A stretch of DNA of 64,000 nucleotides from Spinellus fusiger (GCA_025094145.1 JALLLS010000041.1:186001-250000); one strand, 5' to 3'; shown: positions 1 through 14,103, counted from the first letter of the stretch. Numbers and translations: made by a program. Notes: generated from the sequence alone by a model not told the origin.

Positions 1-2
1 AG

Positions 3-1142
3 ACAGACTTTATCCTTGAGCAGATGCGTCTTTGCTTGGCAAAACATGATTATGTGCGAACTCAGATCATCTCAAAGAAGATCAACACCAAATTCTTCAC
101 AGAGAAAGAGAATGAGGTAATTGTTAAAGGATACTTGGATGAACAGACAAGCTGACCCACTCTATTGTCCTGCTTCACACTCTAGGACCTTAAACTTCGC
201 TACTATGATTTGATGATTCAACATGCACTCCATGAGGACCAACATTTGAATGTACACAAGTTTTATAAGCAAGTCTACAATTCAGAAACAATTCAGCAGG
301 AGGATGAAAAGTGGAGACAAGTGAGTTATTGAAGGAATGGAAAAGGAAAATTCATGTGTCTCCTTTTTTAAAAGGCTCTCCAACAAGCCATTCTCTTTAT
401 CATTCTGTCTCCTTATGACAACGAACAATCAGATCTTTTGCACAGAACACGCCAAGATCCCAATACAAACGATTTAGATATCTACAGGTAAAAAAAAAGA
501 AAAAGAGAGAGAGAGAAACATAGCAACAGCACACGGGGGCTGATAATGTTAAATGATTCTAGTGAGCTTGTCAAACTGTTTGTGACAGATGAACTCATGC
601 GATGGCCCATGATTGAAGAGAAATATGGTGCTGTGCTATGCCACACTGCTGTATTCAACAAGACAACAGAAGAAGGACAAAAGAGATGGAAGGAACTTCA
701 CCATCGAGTCATTGAGCACAACATCCGAGTGATTGCAAAGTACTACACTCGTGTTTCAATGAAGCGTCTCGGCCAACTGTTAGACTTGAATGAAAAGGTA
801 ATGATAGTATGCTGGTGCAAAAAGGAGAGGAACTTTATTCATAGGGTATTATCGGTACTATAGGATGCCGAAGACTCTCTGTCAAAGCTCGTTGTTTCCA
901 AGACTATCTTTGCCAGAATTGATCGTATGGCTGGTATTGTCTCTTTCCAGGTGAAGAAAGATGCCAACCAAGTTTTGAACAACTGGTCAAATGATATCAA
1001 TTCATTGCTTCATCTTATTGAGAAGACATGCCATTTGATTTCCAAAGAGGTAAACAAATAGTTGGCTATTTACAAGAGTTGTCTATTAACTCAATATCCA
1101 TTTCTGCAGGAAATGGTGCATAGCATTGCCAAGGTGATGTAA
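3..1142 (+). CDS. RPN5: 26S proteasome regulatory subunit Rpn5 (PSMD12), 3' part
   Basis: Non-ATPase lid subunit of the 26S proteasome; a PCI-domain scaffold contacting the other lid subunits and Rpn11. The window opens inside an exon, so the N-terminus is missing. Exons read 3-116, 186-320, 375-487, 563-797, 864-1049 and 1110-1142, all joined by GT-AG introns in frame. The visible protein starts [20 protein letters not shown] (helical repeats), passes through [15 protein letters not shown] and [20 protein letters not shown], and has the PCI winged-helix stretch [16 protein letters not shown] and [20 protein letters not shown]. It ends with a short terminal helix and the stop at 1140-1142. 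Family knowledge: these segments are highly conserved in Rpn5 orthologues. Identification is firm; small boundary errors at individual introns are possible. Confidence 0.93.
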
Positions 1143-4100
1143 ATAGGAAGAGTGAGTTAGGAGAAAATTGTGTTGGTGCAAATAAAATAAAATAAGATAA
1201 AACCCAATAAAGATGGATGGCTGCTGTTATTATTATCATTATTATTGCAGAGGGGTGACTAACACAGGGAATATTATTTTGAATAGAGAGAATAAGAAAG
1301 AATACACTATTATTATACATCCTTCATTCCTTAATTAGAATAACATGTCTAAAGAAGTGTTAGATTTGGAGGGTGGTCTCTCAGTTAGTATTCTTATACA
1401 TACATCTTGTCACCTATTGCACAAACTATCAAGCCTCTTTCAAACAAACAAGAGAGATAAACAACCCTACCTACAGACATACTGTACACTCAGCAAATGC
1501 TAATATTAAGTCTTAATAAATACATGTTGACCATAGTTAACATCCCTGTGTCTTTTTTTTAATAATAAAAAAGATGTTCCTATAAAATAGAAAGACCAAC
1601 ACCCAATAATACACCCCACTGTGTAGCTTATTAAAAATAACTTATTTACTCATTTGTTTATTTGACAAGATATTTATTTTTTAAATGATTTAAATTTATT
1701 CTAAATAACAAGTACTAATTGCTCCTGGAATTACCTATAATACAATGAACATGTTAATAACGTGTTGAAAGTACTACTTTACGCTATTGTAGCAAGCAAT
1801 CATAAAAAGATTATTGATCAGACCCGAAAGATGGTTGATTAAAGCATCATCGCTAAGCTAGCTTTAAAGATGGGCAAGCCCAATTCATCACACGATAATC
1901 TTTTGTTTTTATGTCTGCTTTTGCACAATAACAATAAGAGATAAATGGTAAACTTGCCTGTGAAATAAATAAAATAAAAACACGCCAGGAGAACAAAAAA
2001 GTAGAGAAAGATAAACATAAACTTTTGCTTGTTTGTCTTGTTTATATAGCTTCTTATGGCGGAGTCCATGAATAAGCCACATTCTGTGTATGGAGTGAAG
2101 GAAGGACTGCTAAAATGAGAATAATTTTGAGCAAGGTGACTTACATTTTAGAATTTTGTAATGACTTTGAAAAGGGCGTTGACTAAAAAATAACTACACT
2201 GCAAAAGAGTAAAGAATGCAAACAGTACAAATTTCAGTGAGTCTTGGTGAATGAATATCATACATGAAGGTTGTTCGTGAATTGTTTGCACTATTCTATC
2301 CTATTATATCCTTGACTAAAAATCACGAAAGTATCTATAAAAACCATAAAGATGGATAATAAAAGAATCTATCTTCACAATTGCTCTTATTAATGACTTG
2401 TGATCATTAATAAACGAGTCTATTTATTATATCAGAGGTGCTTTTATTTCTCAGGTACTGGATTTGATAAGAATATAGATAAATAATCACACGTTAAGAT
2501 ATAAAGGCTAACTTCTTTTTTAATAATAATAAAAATCAGTATACTATCTGGATGAGTAGGTCTTTTATAAATATATAAAAGAATACATTTTAACTTGAGA
2601 CTGTATGACCTGCTTAAAGACAGGGTGGATAGACTGAAAATATATCAACTCTTATTCAATATATACCTTTACATACATACATACATGTATGTGTGGAGGG
2701 GCATTTTAGATATTAAAAACTCAAAGGGTTTGATAGGGATCAAGGTGGGTATTTCCCTAGACTGATCAGTAAAATAAAGACATTTTAGTACCCATGTCTC
2801 CTTCATAGCATTATATGTGGTGGTTATAGCAGAATATACTAGCTTAACAACAGTGCAAGCCGCCAGCTATTCTGTTTGTTTTCTATAAGCCTTTAATAAC
2901 ACTACAGCTTAACTTGATATAAAAGATAACTTATTCTTATATTAACTTATAATACTTTATTCTACCACAAATCTTGAGACAGAAAAGAAAGACATGCAAA
3001 ACTATGTAAGCCATTCCTTTATTGCACTTGTGGAGAGAGAGAAAATGTGTATACACTTGGATATATTTATCCAACAGTCCCGAATATATGAATTATCTAT
3101 TCATGGTGGAGTCTTCACCCCCACCTGTTTTTTTTTCTTCCCCCTTCAAAATGTGCCACTTGTCCCACTAACATTAAGCTAAAGCAGTGTGCAGGGACTT
3201 CTTTATAACACAGATATAGCCTTAATGGTAATTAAAGAAAAGATAATTTACCTTGTAAAGGACAAGCTAGATCGAATTTGTCAATACATGGTCTAGTCTC
3301 GGTAGTATTTTAATTTCTATTAAAAACGAAATGTTTGATGTCTCTGTAACTGTTATTATTGTTATTTGTCTATAAGATTAGGTATTTATAAATAAAGAGT
3401 TTTTACATTATAAAAAAAAACAGGGGTAAGAACACGAAAAGGTAAAGTTCATTAAAATCCCAAAAACTGATCTTTGTTGACTTTGGATATGTCTAACATA
3501 GGCTCATGGAGAAACATGATATTGGATAGCATAGTACTGTTACTATTAAAAAGCAGTCTATACTACAATACTGTTAACATAAAAGTGAGACAATCACTAA
3601 AAAAAAGGCACAATTCTTGATGTTAGAATAAACAGACTCAGAATAAGATGGTGGGTCAGTATATAATTGTTAATAAACGACATATTCTAATACATATCGC
3701 TACATAAAATAGAGCTACAACCTGCTGGTCCTACATAAATAAAATATTATGAGTTAGCATTTATTGAGAATTAACTATCGAATGTCAATAGCAGCATTAG
3801 TGCTTGACTATTTTACTAAAACAGCTGATTCTTTATAGGTTACAGTCCTCCAAAAAGTGTCTGTGAGAACTCGATCTTTGTAAATCTATACTTGTGCTGA
3901 TAATTCCCATTATTGTAAATATGCTTATTTCATTTACATTTATAAATGAGAACATAATATATTATAACACAGTAAATCAGACTCACTGATTATCATAGTA
4001 TACTATGGTTTTTGTGGTATTCAAATGTAAATCGTTTGGGGGAGGAGAGGTTTATGGACTGACTCTCCTTTTCTGTTCAATTTAAGTTTCGAGACTCTTA

Positions 4101-7100
4101 GCTTTTATGGGTGAGTGTACTAATACTAAAACATCTCAGTTCGACTCCATTCATGTAAGGTGTCGTTTCATACAGTTAGAGATACTCTGTGCCACTAATT
4201 TCTAAATAGATGCTGCCTGGATAATGGATGTGTTATGCTTTATGTTTAGAACAATAGAGAACAAAATAGAGAACAATGGAAAAATAAGGATAAGGAAATA
4301 GACACAGAATAAAGTACATGCATTCAACAGTAGATCATAAGAAATAAGCTTGGTTTATTCTTTATTTCTTTCTAATTTACAATAAAATCCTAGTACAAAT
4401 AAAATAAACCAAAAAGAAATGTTTTGTTGATGTATCTGACCAGGTGGGTTTATTGAAATATGTATAAAAAAATCCTCCATGCACTCAATCTTAGATTCTC
4501 TGTATCAGCTGTTATCTATTACATAGTAAACCATTAACAGGCAACGCATAAATGTAAATATAAAGGAAAATGAGAAAGAATAAAACATAATGAACACCGC
4601 CAATGCTTTGTGAGATCTACTGTTTATCTTGCCACTCTTTCTTTCTCTTCCCTCAAATAGAATAGCGTTAATGCTCTTTGATTGATTTCTTAACATCGAT
4701 CGTATGTCATGAAAAAAAAGACGGAGGAGGAGTTAAAAAGGTACCTAGCCACTTGCTGTGGTAAAAGTGTCATCGTGCACTTGATCAAAATAGATAAAGA
4801 TTATGCTCGGTGTTTTCTGTACTTCAATTAAAAATTTAAAGGCAAAGATGAGCACAACAGCACCTGTAAACCATTGGCTGTGAGTTTAGGATATGTTTCA
4901 AAGATGGGATGAGCCCTAGAACCCTTCTATACCCATTTAAATTGATAAGTTTTTTTAGAATATGTATGTCGATAATAATATTATTGTATTTTTTGTCATA
5001 TTTTGATGTTACCTTTACAGAAATATAGCATGAATTGAATTGATTCACAGAGACACTCTATTTTATTATTAAAGTTGAGAAATAAACATGGATGTATTTG
5101 GCTTAGTATTTTTGTTTAGACGAAACCATTCAAACAAATATATAACCAACTGTACAACCTTTAATGTTACGCTTTGCCATCAAAGTGGAATAATTGTTTA
5201 GCAAATACTCTTGAGAACAATCAGAACTGTAAATAACAAAAACTTCTACTTTAAATCCCATGAATTATATTTATAATTATATAACATTTGAAATAAAATA
5301 GTAAAAAGAAATATACTATTAAAGGTAATACTGGTTGTAAAAATGTACTATAAAATAGATTTCTAGATCTAGAGATACTATTTGTAATAAGCTTATGAGC
5401 CCTTTTTTTTGTAATGATGAAGCTCGTGGATATTATCGTTATACAATGAAGTTAGGTTTTATCTGTGACATAATTCACCAAATAAAGAACCTCAAAGAGA
5501 ATATATTACTTTATGAAACGGGGTTGGAGGCTAGAATACTATGACAATGGACTATATCCATAGTGATATAGAAAAGTTAAGAAACATTGGTACGTTACTT
5601 ACTAAACACTGAGTCAGAAACCGATGCCTATATTCTCTACACTGTGAGATCTGCACACATATACCTATACCCACACATGAATCTATCCGAGATATGGTCC
5701 GTGAATAGCATTAATAAATTCCCGAGATGAACAAATTTGGCTTGTCGCTTCATGATAAACACTCATCTTTAGAAAGAAAGAAAAAAGAATGGGTCATGTT
5801 CCGTAGCCCTACATATTCAACCATCATGCTTATATCTATAATTTATATCCAGCTTACTTGATATTTGATGAACCCTGTCCCAACAACAAAGACAATGGAA
5901 AGAAAAAAATCGGCACAAAAAACACGAGACCCTACTTTAGTAGCCGATTCTTATTGTAGAATAGGTTATTAGATCTACATAAAGAGTCCATGAATACTCT
6001 TTTGACACAAGAAATCCACATGTAAATACTAAAAACATGACCACTATAGCTCACACTAGTCAGTCAGGGATAGTTCCAAAGTACTAATGACATATATCAA
6101 TCAGGCACTCTATGTACATTTATCTTCTATGATCAGAGCATCCTATGCTCATTTATTTGGCAAAAGATCATAATAGAAGAAATAATAATGTATTATGGTT
6201 CATGCATGGATCATAGCTACATTATTCTTTATATGTATTTTGAATGATACAAATGATCTACTTTTCTCTCAATTCTGAATGAAATGAGACACCAGCAAGG
6301 AACGTGCCATATTAAAAATCATAGACAATGAAAAAATATTACTTTTTATTTTTATCTTGTTACTTGACTTGTGGTAAATGGATAGAAAAAGAAATATACT
6401 CACTATCAAACCTGTAATTTTGAACACTTAATAAAATAGAACTATCCTCAAACAAGATCTACTGACAAACCCGCTGGCAAGATATATAATTAGACTAACA
6501 GGAAAAAGGGTGCTGGTCATACATGTTAAAAATGTACCAGGTGAATTGGGACAACCCCACGTGAAAAATCATTCTATTGGTTTTAAACAATAGATCCAAA
6601 CAAGTAGCTTGGAAAATAAGGTCCATTTCCCTCTTTTTTTTGCCACCACCTCGCTTCAAAATGGTCATTTGAACGAGGGAGGTTAACTTTTATATCGGCT
6701 ATGGTGCAACTAGACTACTAAGAATACATTCTCCTATTATCTTAGCAAAACATAAATGTTACCATCGATATGAGTTTGTTACTGCCCTGAGACCTTACAT
6801 CACTAGAGATATCAAAAATACCCTATATTAACAAAAAGATGTATGATACTTTCCAGAATAAATGATCTATGAAAGATTAAAGAAAACTTAAAGTACTACA
6901 ATTCTACAGTCCTACAATCCTACAAGAAAGAATGAAAGATTAAAAAAGGACACAGAGTCTCCTTCACTATGAATAATAGCCTTTTCCCTCCATTGTTCAT
7001 GTTATTGCTTTTTCTTTTCTTTTCCTTTTTTTTTAAAAAAAAGGAAAAAAAGGAAAAAAGGAAGAAAAAAAAGTGATCTTTCTGTCTAAATGAAGGTACT

Positions 7101-8119
7101 AGAATGAAAAATCTTTAAACACAAGTGATACTTTAGTAACACAATAGACAAGAAAAGAAATAGACAAGATATGATTCATACTAAGATCGTTTATTTTCTT
7201 ACACGGGTATAAGAACCTTTTTGTAGTCCATAAATATAGACTACGTTTCTTTCTTTCCCCCCATTTTCCACCCCCATACCCATCCCAATGCTCACACACA
7301 TTCATTCATTCATTCATTCACGCGTGCACGCACCCATACAGACATTCACACCTACTCGCTCTCTCCCTCAGACAAGAACTCCTATTGGTGGTGAATCGAA
7401 CTCCACTTTCCCCCCCATTTCATATTGCTTTTATTTGCAGAAGAAAATAACCTTTTAAAATAAATAAACACAAATCGATCTGAACTAAAATTGATACACT
7501 TTGCATTTGTGGCATATATCAATGATAAGGGTACCCACCATTGGGTTTAAATGACGTTTGACTTGTTTATCGTCATACCTACTACGAAAGCATTATTTGG
7601 ATCCTCTTCTTTTAACTTGGTACAGACATATAAACATATAAACATATAACTGCATAGATGCATAGGCGCATATGGATGCATATAACTATACATGGATTCG
7701 CTTTGCAATAACTCGATTTTTCTCGATTCATACTATCTATTCTTAAATGTAGATAGAACAGTCACCCACTTTTTAACTCCTTAATTCTTAAAAGTAAGTG
7801 ATATACATAATAAATGTTATAGACTCAATGTTATTGGCCAAATAAAATAAAAATAAAGATATAGTGGAATTTATAGATAGAAATATATAAAGTTAAATAT
7901 AGAAATATATAAACTTTTAGTGTTTATTGTGTCACTTGTATACTTTCCTCATCCTCTCCACTTCAAAGACTTTATCAATAACACAACACACGCTAATTCA
8001 TAATGCTACACCTCAATTATGCCACTGTTTGTAGCACTATTAAATGTTTTATTATTATTAATTGTAGATAGAGGCACTTTGGTATTCCTTCTTAATATTA
8101 TTGAGAGAAAATAAAATAA

Positions 8120-8152
<33 letters not shown>

Positions 8153-9040
8153 AAAATAGGTGAAGTTGGGGAAAATACGACTCTTACAATTAATTCAACA
8201 TTTTTGTCAAAGTGTATATTGTTCATGATAAAAGATTTCTTTTCTCAGTAGAATTAAACTTCTCAATCTAGCTTTTTAATTTATTTTTTTATATTTACAG
8301 TGATATGATACCATAGTTAACATAAAGTCTATCCATTCATTCTAAATATTAACTTGAAAAATATCCAATGTTAAGTTTTGTTTATTTCACTTTTGAGCTG
8401 AATAATAGACATCTTCAGGGGTTTTCAGAGTTTAACATAAATTTAAGGATTTTCATGTAGTAATCCTTACTATTATTTAAAATAAACAAATAATCCATTT
8501 CATTTTATATTGCATCATATTTACTGTATCATTTTACATAGGTTTGATACTTAAAAGATGTTTAATACATTAGACCAAGTCATTATCGTGTGTTACTTGT
8601 CAACTCAACACATGGAAAATTCAAGGGAATGAAAAAAGCATTCTGTTAATGTTTTTTAATGACATTCAATAGGGAGAATACTATTACTAATTCAGAAGCT
8701 TAGAATCACTCAATAATGACCAGTTGTGGGTGGCATAAGTATTTCTCATCATTGCCATTATGATACTGAAACAATTCAATGGATTACATATAGACACATA
8801 CATTGTTATCTAAATGTCTAAATGTCTAAATTTCTATCTATTTTTTTTCCAAGTAGAATAAAAATTCATTGGGACTATTCTACACAGTTTTACTGCTAAT
8901 ATCCTATGCTATGCTAAAATAAGGATATACTGATTATGGAATCATTTGCTTCTATATGGTTTTCTTTTTGAGTTCAGCAACTAGATAGGTGTCATTAAAT
9001 GCACACAAGTCTAGGGGAAAAAAGAGAACTATTAAAGTAA
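1143..9040. other. AT-rich gene-poor region
   Basis: About 7.9 kb without an open frame that resembles a conserved protein on either strand. It is very AT-rich with many short homopolymers. Visible items are a tandem AAAAT-type tract at 8108-8157, a purine/pyrimidine palindrome near 7008-7072 and a TTCA tract near 7303-7320. The ORFs present are 60-75 codons, contain low-complexity sequence, and show no domain I recognise. It could be decayed transposon DNA or contain unrecognised non-coding RNA genes. Confidence 0.6.
7008..7072. repeat. Homopurine/homopyrimidine inverted repeat
   Basis: A pyrimidine-only tract (7008-7032) runs directly into a purine-only tract (about 7033-7072), with runs of T then A at the centre and CC/GG pairs spaced symmetrically. 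The two halves are complementary, so the region can extrude a hairpin. No coding potential. Function unknown. Confidence 0.6.
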
Positions 9041-9043
9041 ATG

Positions 9044-9301
9044 TCAGAGATACTTTGGATGATAATTCTCGATCGTTTCTAGCCAATAATCGCAATTTCT
9101 CAAATGATGATAACTCAAGTTCCCATGAAATCTTTGACTTAGTTTCTTAAACAAGATAGTATTATTTATATGCAAAATCACAAAATATTTGCGCTGGTCG
9201 AATGATGAAAACCGGAAAGGCTTAGGTGGCCGCATGAGCAACAATATCCTGTCGTGTGGTTGAGTGACATGATCCCGGTTGATTGGTAGACATTGTATCA
9301 T
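9044..9301 (-). pseudogene. Tc1-like transposase N-terminal relic
   Basis: An 85-codon open stretch whose residues RPPKPFRFSSFDQRKYFVI and the following helix resemble the paired helix-turn-helix DNA-binding region of Tc1/mariner transposases (typical form: GRPRKL-S-DER-). No catalytic domain follows in the same orientation, so this is a fragment. Assignment is by resemblance only and is tentative. Confidence 0.35.
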
Positions 9302-9539
9302 GCGAAATCAACACAATTGCCTATTTAAGACATCGTGTCTTAATAAGAAAGTTGGTGGCAGTGGTGGCAATAGTATCACTAGTAAAGGTAGTGGTAGCAA
9401 CAGTAATATAATGATGTGCTATATTAGTAGTAAAAGAGTATAGGAGTTTGCACATCATTTTCTATACTGTGAGACCAAAGTAGTCTATCATTAACTTAAA
9501 GGAGATGAGTTGCTCTCAACCTTTTTCGATTCATTTCAG

Positions 9540-9880
9540 TCATCACCAAAGTCAACTAAAGAAATGATGGACAAGACTGTCAGGTCACACCAATAAGCTA
9601 TCGAAGGCGTTAGAGAGAATGATAGCATTGACACCACGTTTGACTGTCCTGCACAGCTATTGATCTGATACCAATTGAGCATTTCTAGACACTTATGAGA
9701 TTACTTGAAATAGAGAGTGAAGACTAGAGTCTTTTCTCCTAAAAACAGTTGTAGATTGCTCTTGTGCAAAAACAACATAAGATCTCATGAGAGGTCACCA
9801 ACAGCCTTATTGCCAGTGTGGGTCGGAGATGCCAGCCTGTCATGAATACAAAAAGTAGCACTATCCAATTGTAGCTCATT
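9540..9880 (+). pseudogene. Tc1-like transposase C-terminal relic
   Basis: Reading across frames gives DCPAQ, then DLIPIEHF followed by a stop, then THLMRLLE-like residues. Further on it gives EVTNSLIASVGRRCQPVMN. These correspond to the last catalytic block (DLNPIEHLW, carrying the third acidic residue) and the C-terminal RRCQAVI block of Tc1 transposases. Stops and frame changes show it is dead. A better preserved relative lies at 30909-31640. Confidence 0.55.
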
Positions 9881-10823
9881 GGTGACCAGTCTTCTTCCAC
9901 AAGCAATGAGGCACCTTTTTCTTATTTACTTGTTGTAACTTTGACAATCTTCACCATAATAACTCTTTATTTATTTAAAGAAATTCAACTACTTTAGATA
10001 CAGTGTCATGCATCGAATATCAAAAGAGAAAAGATAGACAGAACAAGTTTACCATAAAATAAATGGACTGATAACAGCATAAAAGTGGAGTATGAAAAAT
10101 AGAGAAGAGCAAGAGGCCCAGCATCATAAAGTGCTTTCTTTAGTTGCCATAGGTACATATATTTAGAATATGTTATTATAATTGATACTCAATTTGCACC
10201 CTTTATAAGTACGATGGGATATTTATGCAAAGGTTTCATTGTACAACATCTTAAATAGACCTCTATCTGTAACTTGAAATGTGGTACTGGGATAACTCAG
10301 AATAGAGATGTGCATTGGGCACCATGACTACCCTTTTTTTCTTTTTTCTTTTTCTTTTTTATTTTAAAATAAAAAATAAAACTTCAATGTTTGTAAAGGT
10401 CTTTTCATCATGACTCAATATCTGAGTTACTTTCCAAGGTAGCATTTTCCTTCATCATTCATATCCCTATGGTTTACGTGATCTTGATGACCCAACGGTG
10501 GAAATGCACTGAGCAGAGATCAAAGTCAGGCAGTCTCTCTTGTGACAAGAGGGGTTATCTTCTAACTTTTTCCTGCTCTCATCATTGATTGGAGTTTACG
10601 TATTACCTCCCAAATAATTTCTACCCCTAGCAAATTACTTAGTAATGCAATTACTCTATTATCTCCATCTATTTTCTAGAAATAGCCATACGTTTCACCA
10701 ATAATAAGAAAGATATCACTTTTTATATAAAATAATCATTATAGAAGATTCTGTTTATTGGCTCCATGCAATTTCCACCTTTATTCAACCTTACAGCAGA
10801 GAAAGCAGGCTTGTTTATAGGTC

Positions 10824-10870
<47 letters not shown>

Positions 10871-11230
10871 TAGTATTAATAATAAAAAAGATGTTCTCTT
10901 ACTATCTTTATCTTCATGGAGTGTGTATGACCTCTTCAATATTTTGTACATTACTAGAAACAAGATTATCTTACCATGATTTAGTAATGAATTATCAAAC
11001 AATAGCACTTCTATTAATAACTTGATATGTTTATCTGTTCTGATAGAAAATAAATACAGCATTATTGTAATGGATATTATAGTGATAGAACATATATTTT
11101 ATATATAATTATGATAACTATGAAAAAATAATCATCGTATACTTATACTATAGTTTATAAACAAATGTCATGCTGAATACATCTTGCCACCTTAATAGCG
11201 CATAGGGGGGGGAGGGAAGGAAGTTTCCAT
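9881..11230. other. AT-rich intergenic region with (ATA)n microsatellite
   Basis: No conserved coding sequence seen. Contains an ATA trinucleotide tract at about 10826-10867 and a T-rich/A-rich foldback at about 10333-10382. It forms the 3' flank of the minus-strand SET-domain gene. Confidence 0.6.
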
Positions 11231-12876
11231 TTATTCCTGTCGTAATCTCAATCCTGCTCTCAGCTCATCCGTCAATGGAGTGTCCTTTTCGCATCTCAAG
11301 CAATTGCATTGGAACATATAGCTCTTGTTCAGATAATTAATTCGTGTTTCTTTGTTCCATCTTGGATTCACATAAGTCTCGAACAACTGTTCTCCTTTCT
11401 TCAAATCACGCACAGCTCTTACACTTAATTTGTATTGAGCATTTCCAGAAAATTCAATGCACACATTGGGCGTGCAGTTATGGTTGATGTGAGATTGCAC
11501 CAAGTACATGCCGCCACTCTGGTTGTTGATGTTGAATTTACCCATGTAGTTCAAAAAGGTGTCCTCATCATCAAACAAACGCTGAGAGAGTTCAGTGGGG
11601 AGAGGATGGATAATTTTACTTTTCTTGGGTGGTGGGTGCAGTGTTTTGCGAAGTAATGAACGCGCTTTGGCCCATAGTTCACGTGTAGGATGTTCCTATG
11701 ATATATAAACTCTATTAATCCCTGAAGAGTCAAAGCCCTACCTCCTTCTACGCCTGCTCTCCCAGTTTCTCCCGCCCCTAAAACCCCCTCTTTATAGATG
11801 CATAGATCTGTTGAAAATAAATAGTAAGTCACCTTACCATAAAAATCCATTCTGTTTCCTTGGCTTGTCGTTCTGCTTGGTTGACAGTCGCAAATGCATC
11901 ATAGTGGTGCATGACTTTGTCCAATTCACCGCGCTGGTGTGCCAACATTAAGTGACAATACATGCGGGACACTGCCATAGGTGCAGACCATGCTTCCTGC
12001 TCACAGAATTTCATAAAGGCATGCATCTCGGGGTTGATACTAGTACATTCGAGAGGATGGAATGTCTCCCATGCTGTGGATTTGCACTGTTTACTGCAAT
12101 AGTTTATATTACAGTGAGGACAATGGAAAGGAAGGACGCTTGAGCGCAATAGCGGTTTGGCGCACATGCCACATGCACTGCCCTGTCTTGCCATGGTGAA
12201 TCCCTCCCAAGGTGGGAAATAAGCAAAAGGCAATTCTTGGAAAATTACTTCATCCTTGGCAATGTCACGCGTGGTAAACAAACCTAGATGAAAGAACAGA
12301 TAGCGTGTAAGTGAGAGATCTTTTTTTCTTCTTTTTCTTCTTTCTCTTATAGATTCTTTGTATCTATACACATACACACACATCTACATCTACATCCACC
12401 GATCTACCCATATAAAGAATAGAGATGTTAAAATTGTTTTTATAGACTACCTTTGCCAGTGACTGGATCCACCATTTTTGCCTATAATGCATATAAATAA
12501 ACATAAATAGACATAAATAGACTATAATGACTATATATATATATATATACATATGTATATTGACTACTATTGACTTTACAAGCCAGCCACTTACAGTAAT
12601 GTTGGATGAGATACTAGTAAAATCTAATGTTGGATCAATATAGGAAACAGGGACGGAAGGATCGTCTTCAACGCCACTCTTCTTTATCACTGGTTCACTC
12701 TGAGTCAGTCCTTGTGCCTGCATAATCTTTTTGACTCGTTTTTCTGATACAGTCCATTCTGGCATACGTTCATTGAGAGTGACGGTGACTTTCTTGATAC
12801 CATAGGTTGGAAATTCGAGTTTAAGTTGTTGAATAGCACTTATTAAACTCGCTTCAGTAACAACAGGTTCCTTCAT
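11231..12876 (-). CDS. SET and MYND domain protein, Set5-like lysine methyltransferase
   Basis: Predicted S-adenosylmethionine-dependent protein lysine methyltransferase of the SMYD/Set5 group; yeast Set5 methylates histone H4. Exons (minus order) 12595-12876, 12451-12481, 11838-12283 and 11231-11695 join in frame to 407 codons plus stop. An N-terminal region of ~95 residues precedes the split SET domain. A MYND zinc finger (about residues 142-185) shows CGMC, CPHC, YCSKQC and HPLEC. The SET core shows HINHNCTPNV (about residue 320; the family motif is NHSCxPN) and then GEQLFETYVNPRW; the YVNP sequence resembles Set5. It is shorter than yeast Set5. It is divergently arranged with Tom7; the start codons lie 373 bp apart and presumably share a promoter region. 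Substrate cannot be told from sequence. Confidence 0.85.
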
Positions 12877-13249
12877 GGTATATTTATTATAATAGTATTA
12901 ATAGTAATAGTAATAATAGTCGCAAAAACCAATAACAAAAAGTGGTTATTAATCACCAAGAGAGTATGAGGGAGGGAGAAGGCGGGGAAAGGGTCAAAGG
13001 ACAGGGGAGGACAGGAATCTGGATGGAATGTATACAAAACAGTCAGACCAACAAGCCACTCAATAGCAAGTCACGGAAGAGAGAAGAGGTAATAAAGACT
13101 GAGGATGGCACCGAGCGAGGCTGTGCTAAAGAGAGTGGAAGTGGGAAAATGGGAAAATATGAGGTGTGCCGAGGAACAAGTGTGACTCTCTTTTTTTTTT
13201 ATATCGATGTTTTTCATCCTTTCTCTTTCTTCTTTTGTGACCCTACAGT

Positions 13250-13599
13250 ATGAACGACTCTACAAAAGAAACATTTGTCAAGGTAAATATACTAGCAAAT
13301 TGAACAAAAAAAGACAATCAGTTGATTCTAGGGTGATTTTATTGTATTAGGCGTTTGATGTCTCCAAGCAGATTGTCCACTGGGGATTCATTCCATTTGT
13401 CATTTACCTCGGCATGACTCACAGCAACCCAAGACCTTCTTTGTTAAAGTAAGTAATATTTTTTTGTTTTGTTTCTAGTGTTATCTATAAAAACAATAAG
13501 TAAGACTATGTATTTATATCTGTGTTTATGTATTTATATCTGTGTTTATGTATTTATATCTGTGTTTATGTATTTAGGTTGATTAGTCCTTTTGCTTAA
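13250..13599 (+). CDS. TOM7: Mitochondrial import receptor subunit Tom7
   Basis: Small tail-anchored subunit of the TOM complex in the mitochondrial outer membrane, which modulates assembly of the import pore. Too short for simple ORF finding: exons 13250-13282, 13351-13448 and 13578-13599 join in frame to 50 residues, starting MNDSTKETFVKAFDVSKQIV. The diagnostic Tom7 block HWGFIPFVIYLGMTHSNPRP spans the transmembrane segment, and the protein ends SLLKLISPFA, the usual fungal terminus. The length matches the family (50-60 residues). The second intron contains three 20-bp tandem units (see separate entry). A pyrimidine-rich stretch precedes the ATG. Confidence 0.92.
13510..13577. repeat. 20-bp tandem repeat inside Tom7 intron 2
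   Basis: Just over three head-to-tail copies of a 20-bp unit (TATGTATTTATATCTGTGTT) fill the second half of Tom7 intron 2, ending in a partial copy that supplies the TATTTAG acceptor. Copy-number change would lengthen the intron without touching the splice sites. Confidence 0.85.
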
Positions 13600-14103
13600 T
13601 ACCCTTTTCCACCTTTAAATTACACGGAACTTTGAATAAACGTCATAAATGATGGGACAAGATACATTTTTATTATTTTTATTATTTTTATTATTACCTT
13701 GGAATAAGTCCAATATTGCATAAAAGATGATATATAAAATAAAACATAGGGATTATATAAAAATAAAGACAATAATTAGCAAACAAAAGAAAGAAAAAGC
13801 AAACAAACAAACAAACAAACAAACAGGTAAACAAACAAACAGGCACAAAAGAAGAAAGGTAGAGTAAGTATAAATAAATAGAGAATACTAATAATATAAA
13901 ATGGAAACAATAAAAGTATTAGGAAAAGGAAAAGGAAAAACACTAATGAGAGGAAAGGGGGGAAAACAGAAATAATATAAAGTAATATAGAGAAGAAAGT
14001 GAATGCTGGTGATAATAGGCATTTTTGGTAGGTGGTGGGGCTGCTGTGGTAAGAAGAAGAAAGAGTAGAATATACATGAAGGAAGAGGGTTAAAAAGAGG
14101 AGA
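13600..14103. other. Convergent intergenic spacer, low complexity
   Basis: Spacer between the 3' ends of Tom7 (plus) and the Myb gene (minus). It holds ATTTTT tandem units at about 13668-13697, an AAAC tract at about 13800-13826, and purine-rich sequence. A long minus ORF here is compositionally biased and not considered coding. Confidence 0.6.
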
